This document shows positions 8,789 through 17,084 of a stretch of 64,000 nt of DNA, one piece after another. Position 1 is the stretch's first letter; every line of letters starts with the position of its first letter. Under the pieces are notes generated by a model, which was not told the DNA's origin, ran no database searches, and saw nothing but the letters and a program-made list of their open reading frames with translations. A program made the position numbers and the translations under genes. The stretch is from contig CAVTIZ010000003.1 of the NCBI GenBank assembly GCA_963735045.1, forward strand, positions 496,001-560,000. The letters run 5' to 3'. The stretch comes from Salsipaludibacter sp963735045. Its GTDB lineage: Bacteria; Actinomycetota; Nitriliruptoria; Nitriliruptorales; Nitriliruptoraceae.

Positions 8789-8896
8789 CGTCCGGCGCCG
8801 GGAACGCCCCGGCCCCCCTTACCGCCGACCCCGAACCGCACGATCCCGACGATGCACCCCGACCGATGCACCCCGACCGATGCACAGGAGCGCGCC

Positions 8897-10378
8897 GTGA
8901 GCGACGTCCCCGCCGCCGAGGCACCCGCCGTCGACCCGGCCGCACTCAAGGCCGGTGACAACGCGCGGGCCCGGCTGGAGCGGTTGCTCGACCCCGGCAG
9001 CTTCCTCGAACTGGGCGCCCGCCGGCGTCACCGGGCCTCGGCGTTCGGGTTGGACAACCGCCGACCGGACTCCGACGGTGTCGTCGCGGGCACCGGGCGG
9101 CTCGGGTCGCGCCCGGTCAACGTCTACGCCCAGGACCGCCGTGTCCTGGGTGGTTCGCTGGGCGAGGCCCACGCCGACAAGATCGCCCGGTCCATCGACA
9201 AGGCCATCAAGGGCGGCGTCCCGGTGGTGGGCATCAACGACTCCGGGGGTGCGCGCATCCAGGAGGGCGTCGCCGCCCTCGACGGCTACGGGCAGGTCTT
9301 CTCCGCCAACGTCGCGGCGTCCGGACGCGTGCCCCAGATCGCCCTCATCCTGGGTCCGTGTGCCGGCGGTGCCGTGTACTCGCCGGCCCTGATGGACTTC
9401 GTGGTCATGAGCGACGAGTCCTACATGTTCCTGACCGGCCCACGGGTCGTCAAGGCCGTCACCGGCGAGGAGGTCGATGCTCGCGGGCTGGGCGGACCCG
9501 AGGTCCACGGGAGCCGCTCCGGGGTGTGCCACTTCGTCGTCAAGGACGACCAGGAGGCGTTCGACCTGACCCGGCGACTGCTGGAGTTCCTGCCGTCGTC
9601 GGCCAACTCCGCGCCCCCGTCGGCCACCCCCCAACCCCCACCCGACGTCGACCTCGCCGACATCGTCCCGACCGAGGGTCGCCAGCCCTACGACGTCCGG
9701 GACGTCATCAACGGGCTGGTGGACGCCGGGGACTTCCTCGAGGTGCAGCCCGACTGGGCCGCGAACCTGGTCGTGGGATTCGCACGCATCGACGGCGAGA
9801 CCGTGGGCGTGGTGGCCAACCAGGCCAAGTGGCTGGCCGGCGTGCTCGACCTGACCGCGTCGGAGAAGGGCGCCCGGTTCGTGCGCTTCTGCGACGCGTT
9901 CGGGATCCCCCTGGTGGTGCTGGTGGACGTGCCCGGCTTCCTGCCCGGCACGGCCCAGGAGTACAACGGGGTGATCCGCAAGGGTGCCAAGCTGCTGCAC
10001 GCCTTCACCTCCGCCACCGTCCCCCGCGTCACCGTGGTGCTGCGCAAGGCCTTCGGCGGGTCCTACATCGTCATGAACTCGCGATCGCTGGGCGCCGACG
10101 CGGTGTTGGCCTGGCCGAACGCCGAACTGGCCGTGATGGGTGCCGAGGGTGCCGCCGACGTCATCTTCCGACGCCAGATCGAGGACGACCCATCGCGACG
10201 CGACGACCTCATCGACTCCTACCGGTCCGAGGCCATGCAGGTCGACCTGGCCGCCCGACGGGGGTCGGTGGACGAGATCATCGACCCGGCCGACACGCGG
10301 CGCGCACTGGTGACCCTGCTCGGTTCGCTGCGCGGGGGCCGTGCACCGGGTTACGTTCACGACAACCTCCCGCAGTGA
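8897..10378 (+). CDS. accD: Acyl-CoA carboxylase beta (carboxyltransferase) subunit
   Basis: Carboxyltransferase of the AccD/PccB family: transfers CO2 from a biotin carrier to acetyl-CoA or propionyl-CoA. 493 residues holding both crotonase-like halves: INDSGGARIQEG with GPCAGGAVYSPAL in the N half, and DVPGFLPGTAQE with LRKAFGGSYIVM in the C half, the two oxyanion-hole regions. Starts at GTG 8897 after ACAGGAG; a short direct repeat (GATGCACCCCGACC, twice) lies just upstream. No biotin carboxylase subunit is nearby, so its alpha partner is encoded elsewhere. Position in the operon suggests malonyl-CoA supply; substrate preference cannot be read from sequence. Confidence 0.92.
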   Translation: MSDVPAAEAPAVDPAALKAGDNARARLERLLDPGSFLELGARRRHRASAFGLDNRRPDSDGVVAGTGRLGSRPVNVYAQDRRVLGGSLGEAHADKIARSIDKAIKGGVPVVGINDSGGARIQEGVAALDGYGQVFSANVAASGRVPQIALILGPCAGGAVYSPALMDFVVMSDESYMFLTGPRVVKAVTGEEVDARGLGGPEVHGSRSGVCHFVVKDDQEAFDLTRRLLEFLPSSANSAPPSATPQPPPDVDLADIVPTEGRQPYDVRDVINGLVDAGDFLEVQPDWAANLVVGFARIDGETVGVVANQAKWLAGVLDLTASEKGARFVRFCDAFGIPLVVLVDVPGFLPGTAQEYNGVIRKGAKLLHAFTSATVPRVTVVLRKAFGGSYIVMNSRSLGADAVLAWPNAELAVMGAEGAADVIFRRQIEDDPSRRDDLIDSYRSEAMQVDLAARRGSVDEIIDPADTRRALVTLLGSLRGGRAPGYVHDNLPQ

Positions 10379-10406
10379 AGCGGGCTCGTCGTCGGAGGGT
10401 CCCCAC

Positions 10407-11150
10407 GTGTCAGGTCGCGCGGCACGTCCAGCACCGGACGCCGAGCCGGACGACGTGACGGTCGACACGGTCGTGCCCGGGGCGCGGTCCATGGCACGCG
10501 CGGTCGTGCGTCCCACGCTGCAGGCCTGGCTCCGCCTGAGGGTCGACGACGAACACCACGTCCCCACCACCGGCGCCGTGATCATCGCCTCCACGCACGC
10601 CAGCCACGCCGACTCGATGGCCCTCGGCGCCGCGCTGCAACGGCCGGTGTACTTCCTCGGCGACGAGCGGCTGGAGGCCTGGCCCGTCCTGGGGCCCATG
10701 CTGCCCCGGCTCGGGATGGTCGGGGTCAAGCGAGGCCAGGCCGACACCTCGGCGCTGGACAAGATCCGGGCCCTGCTCGAACGCGGCGAGGCGGTCGTGG
10801 TGTACCCGGAGGGCTCGCGGTCCCGCGACGGGCGGATCTACAAACCGCGTTCGGGCGTGTCCCGCCTGGCCGCGGAACTCCAGGTGCCCGTCGTGCCGGC
10901 CGCGGTGGTGGGCTCCTACGAGGTCTGGCCCACGGGCCACCGTCCGCGGCCGATGGGCGGGCGCGTGCGCATCCGCTTCGGCGAGCGCCTCACGCCGCCG
11001 GCGGCGACCCCCGCGTCGCGGCGTCGCTTCAACCGCCACCTCCACGAGGTCCTGGCGGACCTGGCCGGGGCCGAGGCCGCTGGCGAGTTCGCCCCCGTGG
11101 GTGGGCCGGACGGATCCGACCCCGGTCCCTCCGACCCGGGCTGGTACTGA
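10407..11150 (+). CDS. 1-acyl-sn-glycerol-3-phosphate acyltransferase (PlsC-type)
   Basis: Membrane-associated acyltransferase that probably makes phosphatidic acid from lysophosphatidate, linking the fatty-acid operon to phospholipids. 247 residues. The HX4D catalytic pair is in THASHADSM, and YPEGSRSRDG is the substrate-binding motif III. Starts at GTG 10407 behind GGAGGG. The C-terminal 25 residues are Gly/Pro/Asp-rich and probably disordered. Two bases separate its stop from acpS, so the two are co-transcribed. Confidence 0.88.
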   Translation: MSGRAARPAPDAEPDDVTVDTVVPGARSMARAVVRPTLQAWLRLRVDDEHHVPTTGAVIIASTHASHADSMALGAALQRPVYFLGDERLEAWPVLGPMLPRLGMVGVKRGQADTSALDKIRALLERGEAVVVYPEGSRSRDGRIYKPRSGVSRLAAELQVPVVPAAVVGSYEVWPTGHRPRPMGGRVRIRFGERLTPPAATPASRRRFNRHLHEVLADLAGAEAAGEFAPVGGPDGSDPGPSDPGWY

Positions 11151-11152
11151 CG

Positions 11153-11512
11153 GTGCGGGTCGGGTGCGACCTGGTCGACGTCGCCCGCTTCGGCGCGGCG
11201 ATGGCGCGTCGCGCCGGCATGCGCGAGCGCGTGTTCAGCCCGGTCGAGCGCGCCGACGCCCGTCGCGGTGGCGTGGCCGAGGGGTCCGAGGTCGAACTGG
11301 AGCGCCTGGCCGCGCGCTTCGCCGCCAAGGAGGCCACCCGCAAGGCGCTGGGCAACCTCCGGCTGGGCTTCACCGCCGTGGAGGTCCGTCGCGAGCCCGA
11401 CGGCGCCCCCCGCCTGTACGTGCACGGCGAGCCGTCGTCGCTGCAGGTGTCGATGTCCCACGACGCCGGCATGGCCATGGCCGTGGTCGTCGGCCCTCCC
11501 GAGCCGGCCTGA
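11153..11512 (+). CDS. acpS: Holo-ACP synthase
   Basis: 4'-phosphopantetheinyl transferase that converts apo-ACP to holo-ACP using CoA. 119 residues, typical AcpS size, with the two Mg-binding motifs GCDLVDVARF (Asp) near the N-terminus and FAAKEATRKALG (Glu/Lys) in the middle, and the SMSHDAG strand at the end. Starts at GTG 11153 right after plsC. Its substrate acpP lies in the same operon. Confidence 0.94.
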   Translation: MRVGCDLVDVARFGAAMARRAGMRERVFSPVERADARRGGVAEGSEVELERLAARFAAKEATRKALGNLRLGFTAVEVRREPDGAPRLYVHGEPSSLQVSMSHDAGMAMAVVVGPPEPA

Positions 11513-11558
11513 CGTTCCCACGTCCCACCGTCCCCCAACCGAAACCGCAAGGACCACG

Positions 11559-12353
11559 ATGCTCCTCGACGGCAAGAAGATCCTCATCACGGGCGTGCTC
11601 GACCCGCGCTCCATCGCCTTCCAGGCCGCTCGACTGGCCCAGGAGCAGGGCGCCGAGATCGTGCTGACCGGGTTCGGTCGCGGGCGCAAGCTCACCGAGC
11701 GCAGTGCCAAGCGCCTGCCCGAGCGGCCCGACATCCTCGAGCTGGACGTCACCCGCCCGGACGACGTCGAGGCGGTGGTGGCGGACCTCGAGGACCGCTG
11801 GGGTCACGTGGACGGGGTCGTGCACGCGATCGGCTTCGCCCCGCCGTCGTGCCTCGGCGAGGACTTCCTGGAGGCGCCGTGGGAGGACGTCGCGACCGCG
11901 CTGCAGGTGTCGACCTACTCGCTGGCGGTGCTCGGACGGGCGTTCCGGCCACTGTTCCGGGCCGCCGGTGGGGGCTCGTTGGTCGGCCTGGACTTCGACG
12001 CCCAGGTCGCCTGGCCCGGCTACAACTGGATGGGCGTGGCCAAGGCCGGGCTGGAGTCCGTGTCGCGCTACCTCGCCCGCGAGCTCGGGGGCGACAACGT
12101 CCGGGTGAACCTGATCGCGGCCGGTCCGATCAACACGATGGCGGCACGCTCGATCGACGGCTTCTCGTCCTTCGACGACGTGTGGGGCGAACGTGCCCCG
12201 ATCGCGTGGGACCTCAAGGACGCCGAACCGGTCGGGCGCAACATCGTCGCGCTGCTCAGCGACTGGATGCCGGCGGTCACCGGCGAGATCATCCACGTGG
12301 ACGGGGGCGTCCACGCGATGGGCGCCGGCATGCCGGCCTCGCTGGAGGACTGA
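11559..12353 (+). CDS. fabI: Enoyl-ACP reductase, FabI/InhA type
   Basis: NADH-dependent enoyl-ACP reductase, the last step of each elongation round and the target class of triclosan and isoniazid. 264 residues. The SDR-like cofactor site GVLDPRSIAF is at the N-terminus; the catalytic Tyr and Lys are in YNWMGVAKAGLES, and GPINTMAARSIDGF is the substrate loop region. Closer in pattern to actinobacterial InhA (SLVGLDFDAQVAWP) than to enterobacterial FabI. Last gene of the operon, followed by a strong hairpin. Confidence 0.94.
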   Translation: MLLDGKKILITGVLDPRSIAFQAARLAQEQGAEIVLTGFGRGRKLTERSAKRLPERPDILELDVTRPDDVEAVVADLEDRWGHVDGVVHAIGFAPPSCLGEDFLEAPWEDVATALQVSTYSLAVLGRAFRPLFRAAGGGSLVGLDFDAQVAWPGYNWMGVAKAGLESVSRYLARELGGDNVRVNLIAAGPINTMAARSIDGFSSFDDVWGERAPIAWDLKDAEPVGRNIVALLSDWMPAVTGEIIHVDGGVHAMGAGMPASLED

Positions 12354-12362
12354 TCGCCGGTG

Positions 12363-12399
12363 CCACGACGCCGGCCCCCGACGGGGACCGGCGTCGTGG
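12363..12399. terminator. Bidirectional hairpin between fabI and rskA
   Basis: CCACGACGCCGG (12363-12374) pairs perfectly with CCGGCGTCGTGG (12388-12399) across a 13-nt loop. It sits between convergent genes and can end transcription from both sides. Confidence 0.8.
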
Positions 12400-12416
12400 T
12401 GGGACGGCGTCCCGGG

Positions 12417-13313
12417 TCAGGTCTGGAACACCACGACGGGGTCGGAGGTGGGCTGGTCGGACCCGCCCGCGGGTTCGACGGTGACTCCCACGGCCGCACC
12501 GGCCGGGACGGGGACGTCCAGCAGGTCCGGCTGGGTCGGGTCCTCGACCAGTCCGGCCGACGTCGCACCGTCGTCGTCGATCACCCACATCTGCAGCACC
12601 TCGGAGTCGGACGGCGAGGTGATCGAGCCAGCCGCGAACACGGCCTGCTCGAGCTCGGTGGACAGGATCAGCGACGACCCGGCCGCCTTCTCGAGTCGGG
12701 CGTCGGGGGCGTTGAGCACCGCCGCGACCTGCTCGATCGCCTGGTCCTGGTCGCGGACCTGGTCGGACAGGTCGTTGGCCCACAGTCCCAGGCCACCGAT
12801 CACCAGCGCGAGTGCGGCCGCGACGCCGGTCGCGATGCGACTGGTCGAGCGCAGCCGGCGATGGTCGTCCAGCGACACCACGTTGTCGGGCAGCGACGTC
12901 GCCGTCTCGCCCGTGGTCGCCGTGGCCGGGGTCGCCGTGGCCGGGGGCATCGTGGTCCCGCGAGTCGCGGAGTCCGTGGTCCGGGCCGGGCCCCCCACGG
13001 TGGTGGATGGGCCGTCGGCGCGGGGCGGACGACCGGTCGGGGTCGCCGTCGCGGCCGGGACCTGCTCGAGGTCGGTGATCGCGGTCAGCACCGCGCTGCG
13101 GAGTTCGCGAGGAGGTGCCTCCGGCGCCAGGGACGCGAGGTCCGCGGCCACCGCCTGCATCGACGCGACCTCCTCGGCACAGTCGGGACAGGTCGCGAGG
13201 TGGGCCTCGAAGATCGCGACCTCGTCGCCGGGCAGGGCGTCCAGGGCGTAGGCCCCGGCCAGCTCGTGGACGGTGGTCACGTCGTCGTCGGGAACGGGAT
13301 TGTCGGGAGTCAT
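12417..13313 (-). CDS. rskA: Anti-sigma-K factor RskA
   Basis: Single-pass membrane anti-sigma factor that binds and holds the ECF sigma factor encoded just upstream. 298 residues: N-terminal anti-sigma domain with the HLATCPDC zinc-type motif near residue 38, a long Pro/Thr-rich linker (about 90-145), one transmembrane helix near 165-182 (GVAAALALVIGGLGLWA) and an extracytoplasmic RskA C-terminal domain with the QMWVIDD strand. Release usually follows regulated proteolysis of the membrane segment. Its ATG overlaps the sigK stop by four bases (ATGA), so production of the pair is coupled. Confidence 0.92.
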   Translation of the reverse strand: MTPDNPVPDDDVTTVHELAGAYALDALPGDEVAIFEAHLATCPDCAEEVASMQAVAADLASLAPEAPPRELRSAVLTAITDLEQVPAATATPTGRPPRADGPSTTVGGPARTTDSATRGTTMPPATATPATATTGETATSLPDNVVSLDDHRRLRSTSRIATGVAAALALVIGGLGLWANDLSDQVRDQDQAIEQVAAVLNAPDARLEKAAGSSLILSTELEQAVFAAGSITSPSDSEVLQMWVIDDDGATSAGLVEDPTQPDLLDVPVPAGAAVGVTVEPAGGSDQPTSDPVVVFQT

Positions 13314-13891
13314 GTCGCCACCCCCATGGTGTCGCGCAGCCGGATCATGCCGTCGCGCATTCGGGTCTTGATGGTGCCCAGGGGCACGTCGAGCTTCTCG
13401 GCCACCTCGCGATAGGTCATGCCGTCGAAGTAGGCCATCTCGATCGCCTGGCGTTGCAGCTCGGTCAGGGCGTCGAGGGCACGGCGGATCTGGGAGTGTT
13501 CGTCAGCCATGGTCACGGCCTCCGACACGTCGTCGAAGGGACGCTCGGCGTCCTCCTGCCGGCCGACCGCGTCGGCGCGGTCCCGGGCCGACTGCTCGCG
13601 CCGAACGGTGTCGACGGCACGGCGGTGCGCCAGCGTCAGGATCCACGACACGGCGTTGCCGCGGTCGGGATCGAAGCGCGGCGCCGTGCGCCACAACTCG
13701 GTCATGACGTCCTGGACGGTGTCCTGGCTGAGCCCCGGGTCGCGCACGACCTTGCGGACCAGGCCGTACACGCGCGGCGAGAAGCGGTCGTAGAGGACCT
13801 CGAAGGCCTCCCGATCGCCCGCGGCGGTGCGAACCAACAGGGCTTCGTCCGAATCGTCGTCCACCACCCTGAGGTCGGGGGGTGTGCTCAC
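13310..13891 (-). CDS. sigK: ECF RNA polymerase sigma factor, SigK type
   Basis: Extracytoplasmic-function sigma factor of 193 residues. Region 2 (DREAFEVLYDRFSPRVYGLV to RRAVDTVRREQS) binds the -10 element and core polymerase; region 4 (LTELQRQAIEMAYFDGMTY then VPLGTIKTRM) is the helix-turn-helix for the -35. Starts at a GTG at 13891. The cognate RskA overlaps its end. Regulon members cannot be named from this window. Confidence 0.92.
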   Translation of the reverse strand: MSTPPDLRVVDDDSDEALLVRTAAGDREAFEVLYDRFSPRVYGLVRKVVRDPGLSQDTVQDVMTELWRTAPRFDPDRGNAVSWILTLAHRRAVDTVRREQSARDRADAVGRQEDAERPFDDVSEAVTMADEHSQIRRALDALTELQRQAIEMAYFDGMTYREVAEKLDVPLGTIKTRMRDGMIRLRDTMGVAT

Positions 13892-14202
13892 CGGGCTTCC
13901 TCGTCGGTCGGGGACGTGGGGGCAGGGCCGGGCCGGTCGTGGCGGCCTCGACGGCGCACACGACCGCCGAGTACGAGGCCTCCGGCAGTTCCCCGGATGG
14001 TCGTGGTGGTGTCGTGCAGGCCCCAGTGAACCAGTCCGACCGACCTGGCGGGGAGACGTCGGACCGGAGGCCGATCGGGGTGTGTCGTCGCAGGGACATG
14101 TCGCCTCCTCACGTCGTCGCCCGGTGTCGGATGGTCACCAGTGGTTCGGACGACGGGGTGGGAGGGTTTGGTCCCCGGTCACCTCGGGACGGCCGGGGAG
14201 GC
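13892..14202. other. Spacer upstream of sigK, no convincing gene
   Basis: Presumably holds the sigK promoter and the end of the stress-protein transcript. Minus-strand frames here are open but Arg/Pro-rich and run into sigK in the wrong frame; I do not call them. Confidence 0.5.
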
Positions 14203-14607
14203 TCAGGCCCGAGCGGGCTTGACCGCCAGGACCGGGCAGTCGGCGCGCAGGATCACGTCCTGGGCGTTGGAGCCCAACAACAGCTTGCCGACCGGGGAGC
14301 GACGCCGGATGCCCAGCACGAGCAGGTCGATGTCCTCGTCGTGGGAGGTCTGGAGCAGGTCCTCGGCGGGGCTGCCGCCCCGGGCGTAGCGCTTGATCTC
14401 GTGGTCGATGCCACGCTCGGTGAGGTCGCGGGACACCTCGTCGAGTTCCCGGTCGTAGGCCGCGACCGTCTCGGCCTCGTCGCGCTCGCCGCCCCGCATG
14501 CTGTGGACGATCACGAGCGTGCCACCACGTTCCGCGACCTCGTCGACGGCCGCCTCGAGGGCCGCACGCCCCTCGTCGGACCGCAGGTAGCCGACGGCGA
14601 TGCGCAT
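14203..14607 (-). CDS. Universal stress protein (UspA family)
   Basis: 134-residue alpha/beta nucleotide-binding protein. The N-terminal IAVGYL strand and the C-terminal GIRRRSPVGKLLLGSNAQ segment form the G-2X-G-9X-G(S) ATP-binding signature, and ADCPVLAVK is the usual final strand. Such proteins bind ATP and modulate stress survival; the precise partner is unknown. The ATG at 14605-14607 starts immediately at the first strand. Divergent from the 2-oxoacid dehydrogenase operon. Confidence 0.88.
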   Translation of the reverse strand: MRIAVGYLRSDEGRAALEAAVDEVAERGGTLVIVHSMRGGERDEAETVAAYDRELDEVSRDLTERGIDHEIKRYARGGSPAEDLLQTSHDEDIDLLVLGIRRRSPVGKLLLGSNAQDVILRADCPVLAVKPARA

Positions 14608-14915
14608 CTGGGGCCTCCCGGGTGTCCCGACCGCGGGCGAGTCTAGGCGCCTGGTCAGCGTGTGGGGGCAACCTCGCAGGACGGGTCCCGACCGACGACC
14701 GGCGACCGGGGGAGGGGGTTGGGGGCCGGGACAGCCCACGGGGCGCCGACTACGGTGGGGAGACGGGGAATCGCCCGTCCGGCGGTCGTCGTGACCGACC
14801 GGAACCCGCGTGGGGCCGACGACGATCTCGCCGCCCGACGCCGACTCCCCCGATGACCACGTCCCCGGCACGACCGGCGATCCCGGTCTGCGCCGACGAC
14901 ACGAGGAGCCTTGCT
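14608..14915. other. Divergent promoter region
   Basis: 308 bases between the stress protein and the E1 alpha gene. GAGGAG at 14903-14908 is the ribosome site of the latter. An in-frame ATG at 14853 has no such site. No palindromic operator stands out. Confidence 0.5.
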
Positions 14916-16052
14916 GTGGGTGCACCATCCCCGGCGGACACGCCCGATCCCGCCACCTTCCTGCCACCGCCCGAACCGGTCCACCTGCTGGACCCGGACG
15001 GGACGCTGCACGACGACCCGGACCACCCGGTCGACCTCGACGACGACCAGCTGGTGGAGCTGTACCGCCACATGGTGGTGTCACGCAAGGTCGACCGTGA
15101 GGCCATCAACCTCCAGCGACAGGGCCAGCTCGGGGTGTACGCCTCGCTGCTCGGCCAGGAGGCCGCACAGGTCGGGGGCGCCTACGCCCTGGCCGACGGC
15201 GACTGGGTGTTCCCGTCCTACCGCGAGATGGGCGCCGCCGTCACCCGGGGGGTCGACGTCGGCAAGATGCTGCACCTGTTCCGCGGCACGTGGCTGAGCG
15301 ACCACGACCCCTACGAGCAGCAGTTCGCGTTGTACGCGATCCCGATCGGCACCCAGGCGCTGCACGCCACGGGCTTCGCGATGGGGGCCCGCCTCGACGA
15401 CAACCCGATCGTGACCATGGCCTACTTCGGCGACGGCGCCACGTCGGAGGGCGATCCGCACGAGGCGATGACCTTCGCCGGGGTCTTCAAGGCCCCGGTC
15501 GTGTTCTTCGTCCAGAACAACCAGTGGGCGATCTCGGTGCCGCTGGACCGCCAGACCGCCGCCCCGACGTTGGCCCACAAGGGCGTGGGGTACGGCATGC
15601 CGGGCTACCACTGCGACGGCAACGACGTGCTCGCGACCTACGCGGTGACGAAGAAGGCCGTCGACCGGGCGCGTTCGGGCGCCGGACCGGCCCTCATCGA
15701 GGCGCTGACCTACCGCATGGAGGCCCACACCACCTCCGACGACCCGACCCGGTACCGCACCAGGGAAGAGGAGGAGGCGGCCGCCGAGACCGACCCGATC
15801 GCGCGCTACCGGGTCTTCCTGCGCAACGAGGGCCTGCTCGACGACGACGTCCAGGAGCGCGTCGAGGCCGAGGCCGACGCCGAGGCCACCCGCATGCGCG
15901 ACGAGATCTACGAGGCCCCGCACGGGGACCCGATGGAGCTGTTCGAGCACGTCTACGTCGACCCGACCGGCCACTTCGACGACCAGCGTGAGATGCTGGC
16001 CGCCGAACTGGCCGGGATGGAACCGACCGGCGACGGGGAGGGGGCGGCATGA
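14916..16052 (+). CDS. bkdA: 2-oxoacid (branched-chain) dehydrogenase E1 alpha subunit
   Basis: Thiamine-diphosphate subunit that decarboxylates 2-oxoacids from Val, Leu and Ile (or pyruvate). 378 residues; the ThDP/Mg motif runs from GDGATSEGD (near 172) to the NNQWAIS segment about 30 residues later, and the phospho-loop-like RMEAHTTSDDPTRYR follows. The GTG at 14916 is chosen for its ideal GAGGAG site. The alpha2beta2 form and the presence of E1 beta, E2 and E3 in one operon favour the branched-chain complex; pyruvate dehydrogenase of the same architecture is the alternative. Products would be branched acyl-CoA starters usable by FabH. Confidence 0.88.
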   Translation: MGAPSPADTPDPATFLPPPEPVHLLDPDGTLHDDPDHPVDLDDDQLVELYRHMVVSRKVDREAINLQRQGQLGVYASLLGQEAAQVGGAYALADGDWVFPSYREMGAAVTRGVDVGKMLHLFRGTWLSDHDPYEQQFALYAIPIGTQALHATGFAMGARLDDNPIVTMAYFGDGATSEGDPHEAMTFAGVFKAPVVFFVQNNQWAISVPLDRQTAAPTLAHKGVGYGMPGYHCDGNDVLATYAVTKKAVDRARSGAGPALIEALTYRMEAHTTSDDPTRYRTREEEEAAAETDPIARYRVFLRNEGLLDDDVQERVEAEADAEATRMRDEIYEAPHGDPMELFEHVYVDPTGHFDDQREMLAAELAGMEPTGDGEGAA

Positions 16053-17023
16053 CGACCGTGACGCTGGCCCAGGCCATCAACCGCGGGCTCCACGACGCCA
16101 TGGACGCCGACGAGCGCGTGCTGGTGTTCGGTGAGGACGTCGGTGCCCTCGGGGGGGTGTTCCGCGTCACCGACAAGCTCCAGGAGGCCTACGGCCCCGA
16201 CCGCGTCTACGACACCCCGCTGGCCGAGTCGGGCATCCTCGGCACGGCCATCGGGCTGGCGATGTACGGCATGCGGCCCGTGGCCGAGATGCAGTTCGAC
16301 GGGTTCTCCTATCCCGCGTTCGAGCAGTTCACCAGCCACCTCGCGAAGATGCGCAACCGGTCCCGCGGGCGGATCCGGCTGCCGATCACGGTGCGGATCC
16401 CGTTCGGCGGGGGCATCGGCGCGGTCGAGCACCACTCCGAGTCGCCCGAGACCTACTGGGCCCACACCGCCGGGCTGAAGGTGGTGTCGCCGGCCACGGT
16501 GGCCGACGGCTATGCCATGACCCGGGCCGCGGTCGCGGCCGACGACCCGATCGTGGTGCTCGAACCCAAGCGGCGCTACTGGATGAAGAACGACGTCGAC
16601 CTGCCGGTGGAGACCGAGCCGCTGCACCGGGCGGTCGTGCGCCGCCGCGGGGACGACGTCACGGTGGTGGCCTACGGGCCGATGCTCAAGACCGCCATGG
16701 AGGCCGCCGTCGCCGCCGAGGAGGAGGGCTGGTCGTTGGAGGTGATCGACCTGCGATCCCTGTCGCCGATCGACACGCCGACCCTGCTCGACTCGGTCCG
16801 ACGGACCGGGCGGATGGTGGTGGTGCACGAGGCCGCCCAGACCCTCGGGATCGGGTCCGAGATCGCGGCCCGGGTCCAGCAGCAGGCGTTCTACCACCTC
16901 GAGGCACCGGTCCTGCGGGCCACGGGGCTGGACACGCCCTACCCACCGGCGATGCTCGAGCAGTTCTTCCTGCCCGACGTCGACCGGATCCTGGACCGGG
17001 TCGAGGAGTCGTTGTCGTACTGA
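16049..17023 (+). CDS. bkdB: 2-oxoacid dehydrogenase E1 beta subunit
   Basis: Transketolase-like beta subunit, 324 residues, pairing with the alpha subunit to form the ThDP site. Recognisable segments are VFGEDVGALGGVFRVT, DTPLAESGILGTAIG and the C-terminal transketolase domain with VIDLRSLSPID. The GAVEHHSES segment contributes the substrate-site histidines. The ATG overlaps the alpha stop (ATGA), the standard arrangement for stoichiometric subunits. Confidence 0.92.
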   Translation: MTTVTLAQAINRGLHDAMDADERVLVFGEDVGALGGVFRVTDKLQEAYGPDRVYDTPLAESGILGTAIGLAMYGMRPVAEMQFDGFSYPAFEQFTSHLAKMRNRSRGRIRLPITVRIPFGGGIGAVEHHSESPETYWAHTAGLKVVSPATVADGYAMTRAAVAADDPIVVLEPKRRYWMKNDVDLPVETEPLHRAVVRRRGDDVTVVAYGPMLKTAMEAAVAAEEEGWSLEVIDLRSLSPIDTPTLLDSVRRTGRMVVVHEAAQTLGIGSEIAARVQQQAFYHLEAPVLRATGLDTPYPPAMLEQFFLPDVDRILDRVEESLSY

Positions 17024-17084
17024 CGTCCCCACCCGCCCGCCGTCCCGACGGCCCGCGTCCCGTGGCCGCGACAGGAGCACCCGC

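Noticed and set aside
9358..10458. 366-codon plus-strand frame overlapping accD
   Set aside because: Out-of-frame shadow of the carboxyltransferase gene, Arg/Gly-rich.
13888..14112. 74-codon minus-strand frame upstream of sigK
   Set aside because: Arg/Pro/His-rich, overlaps sigK out of frame, no ribosome site.
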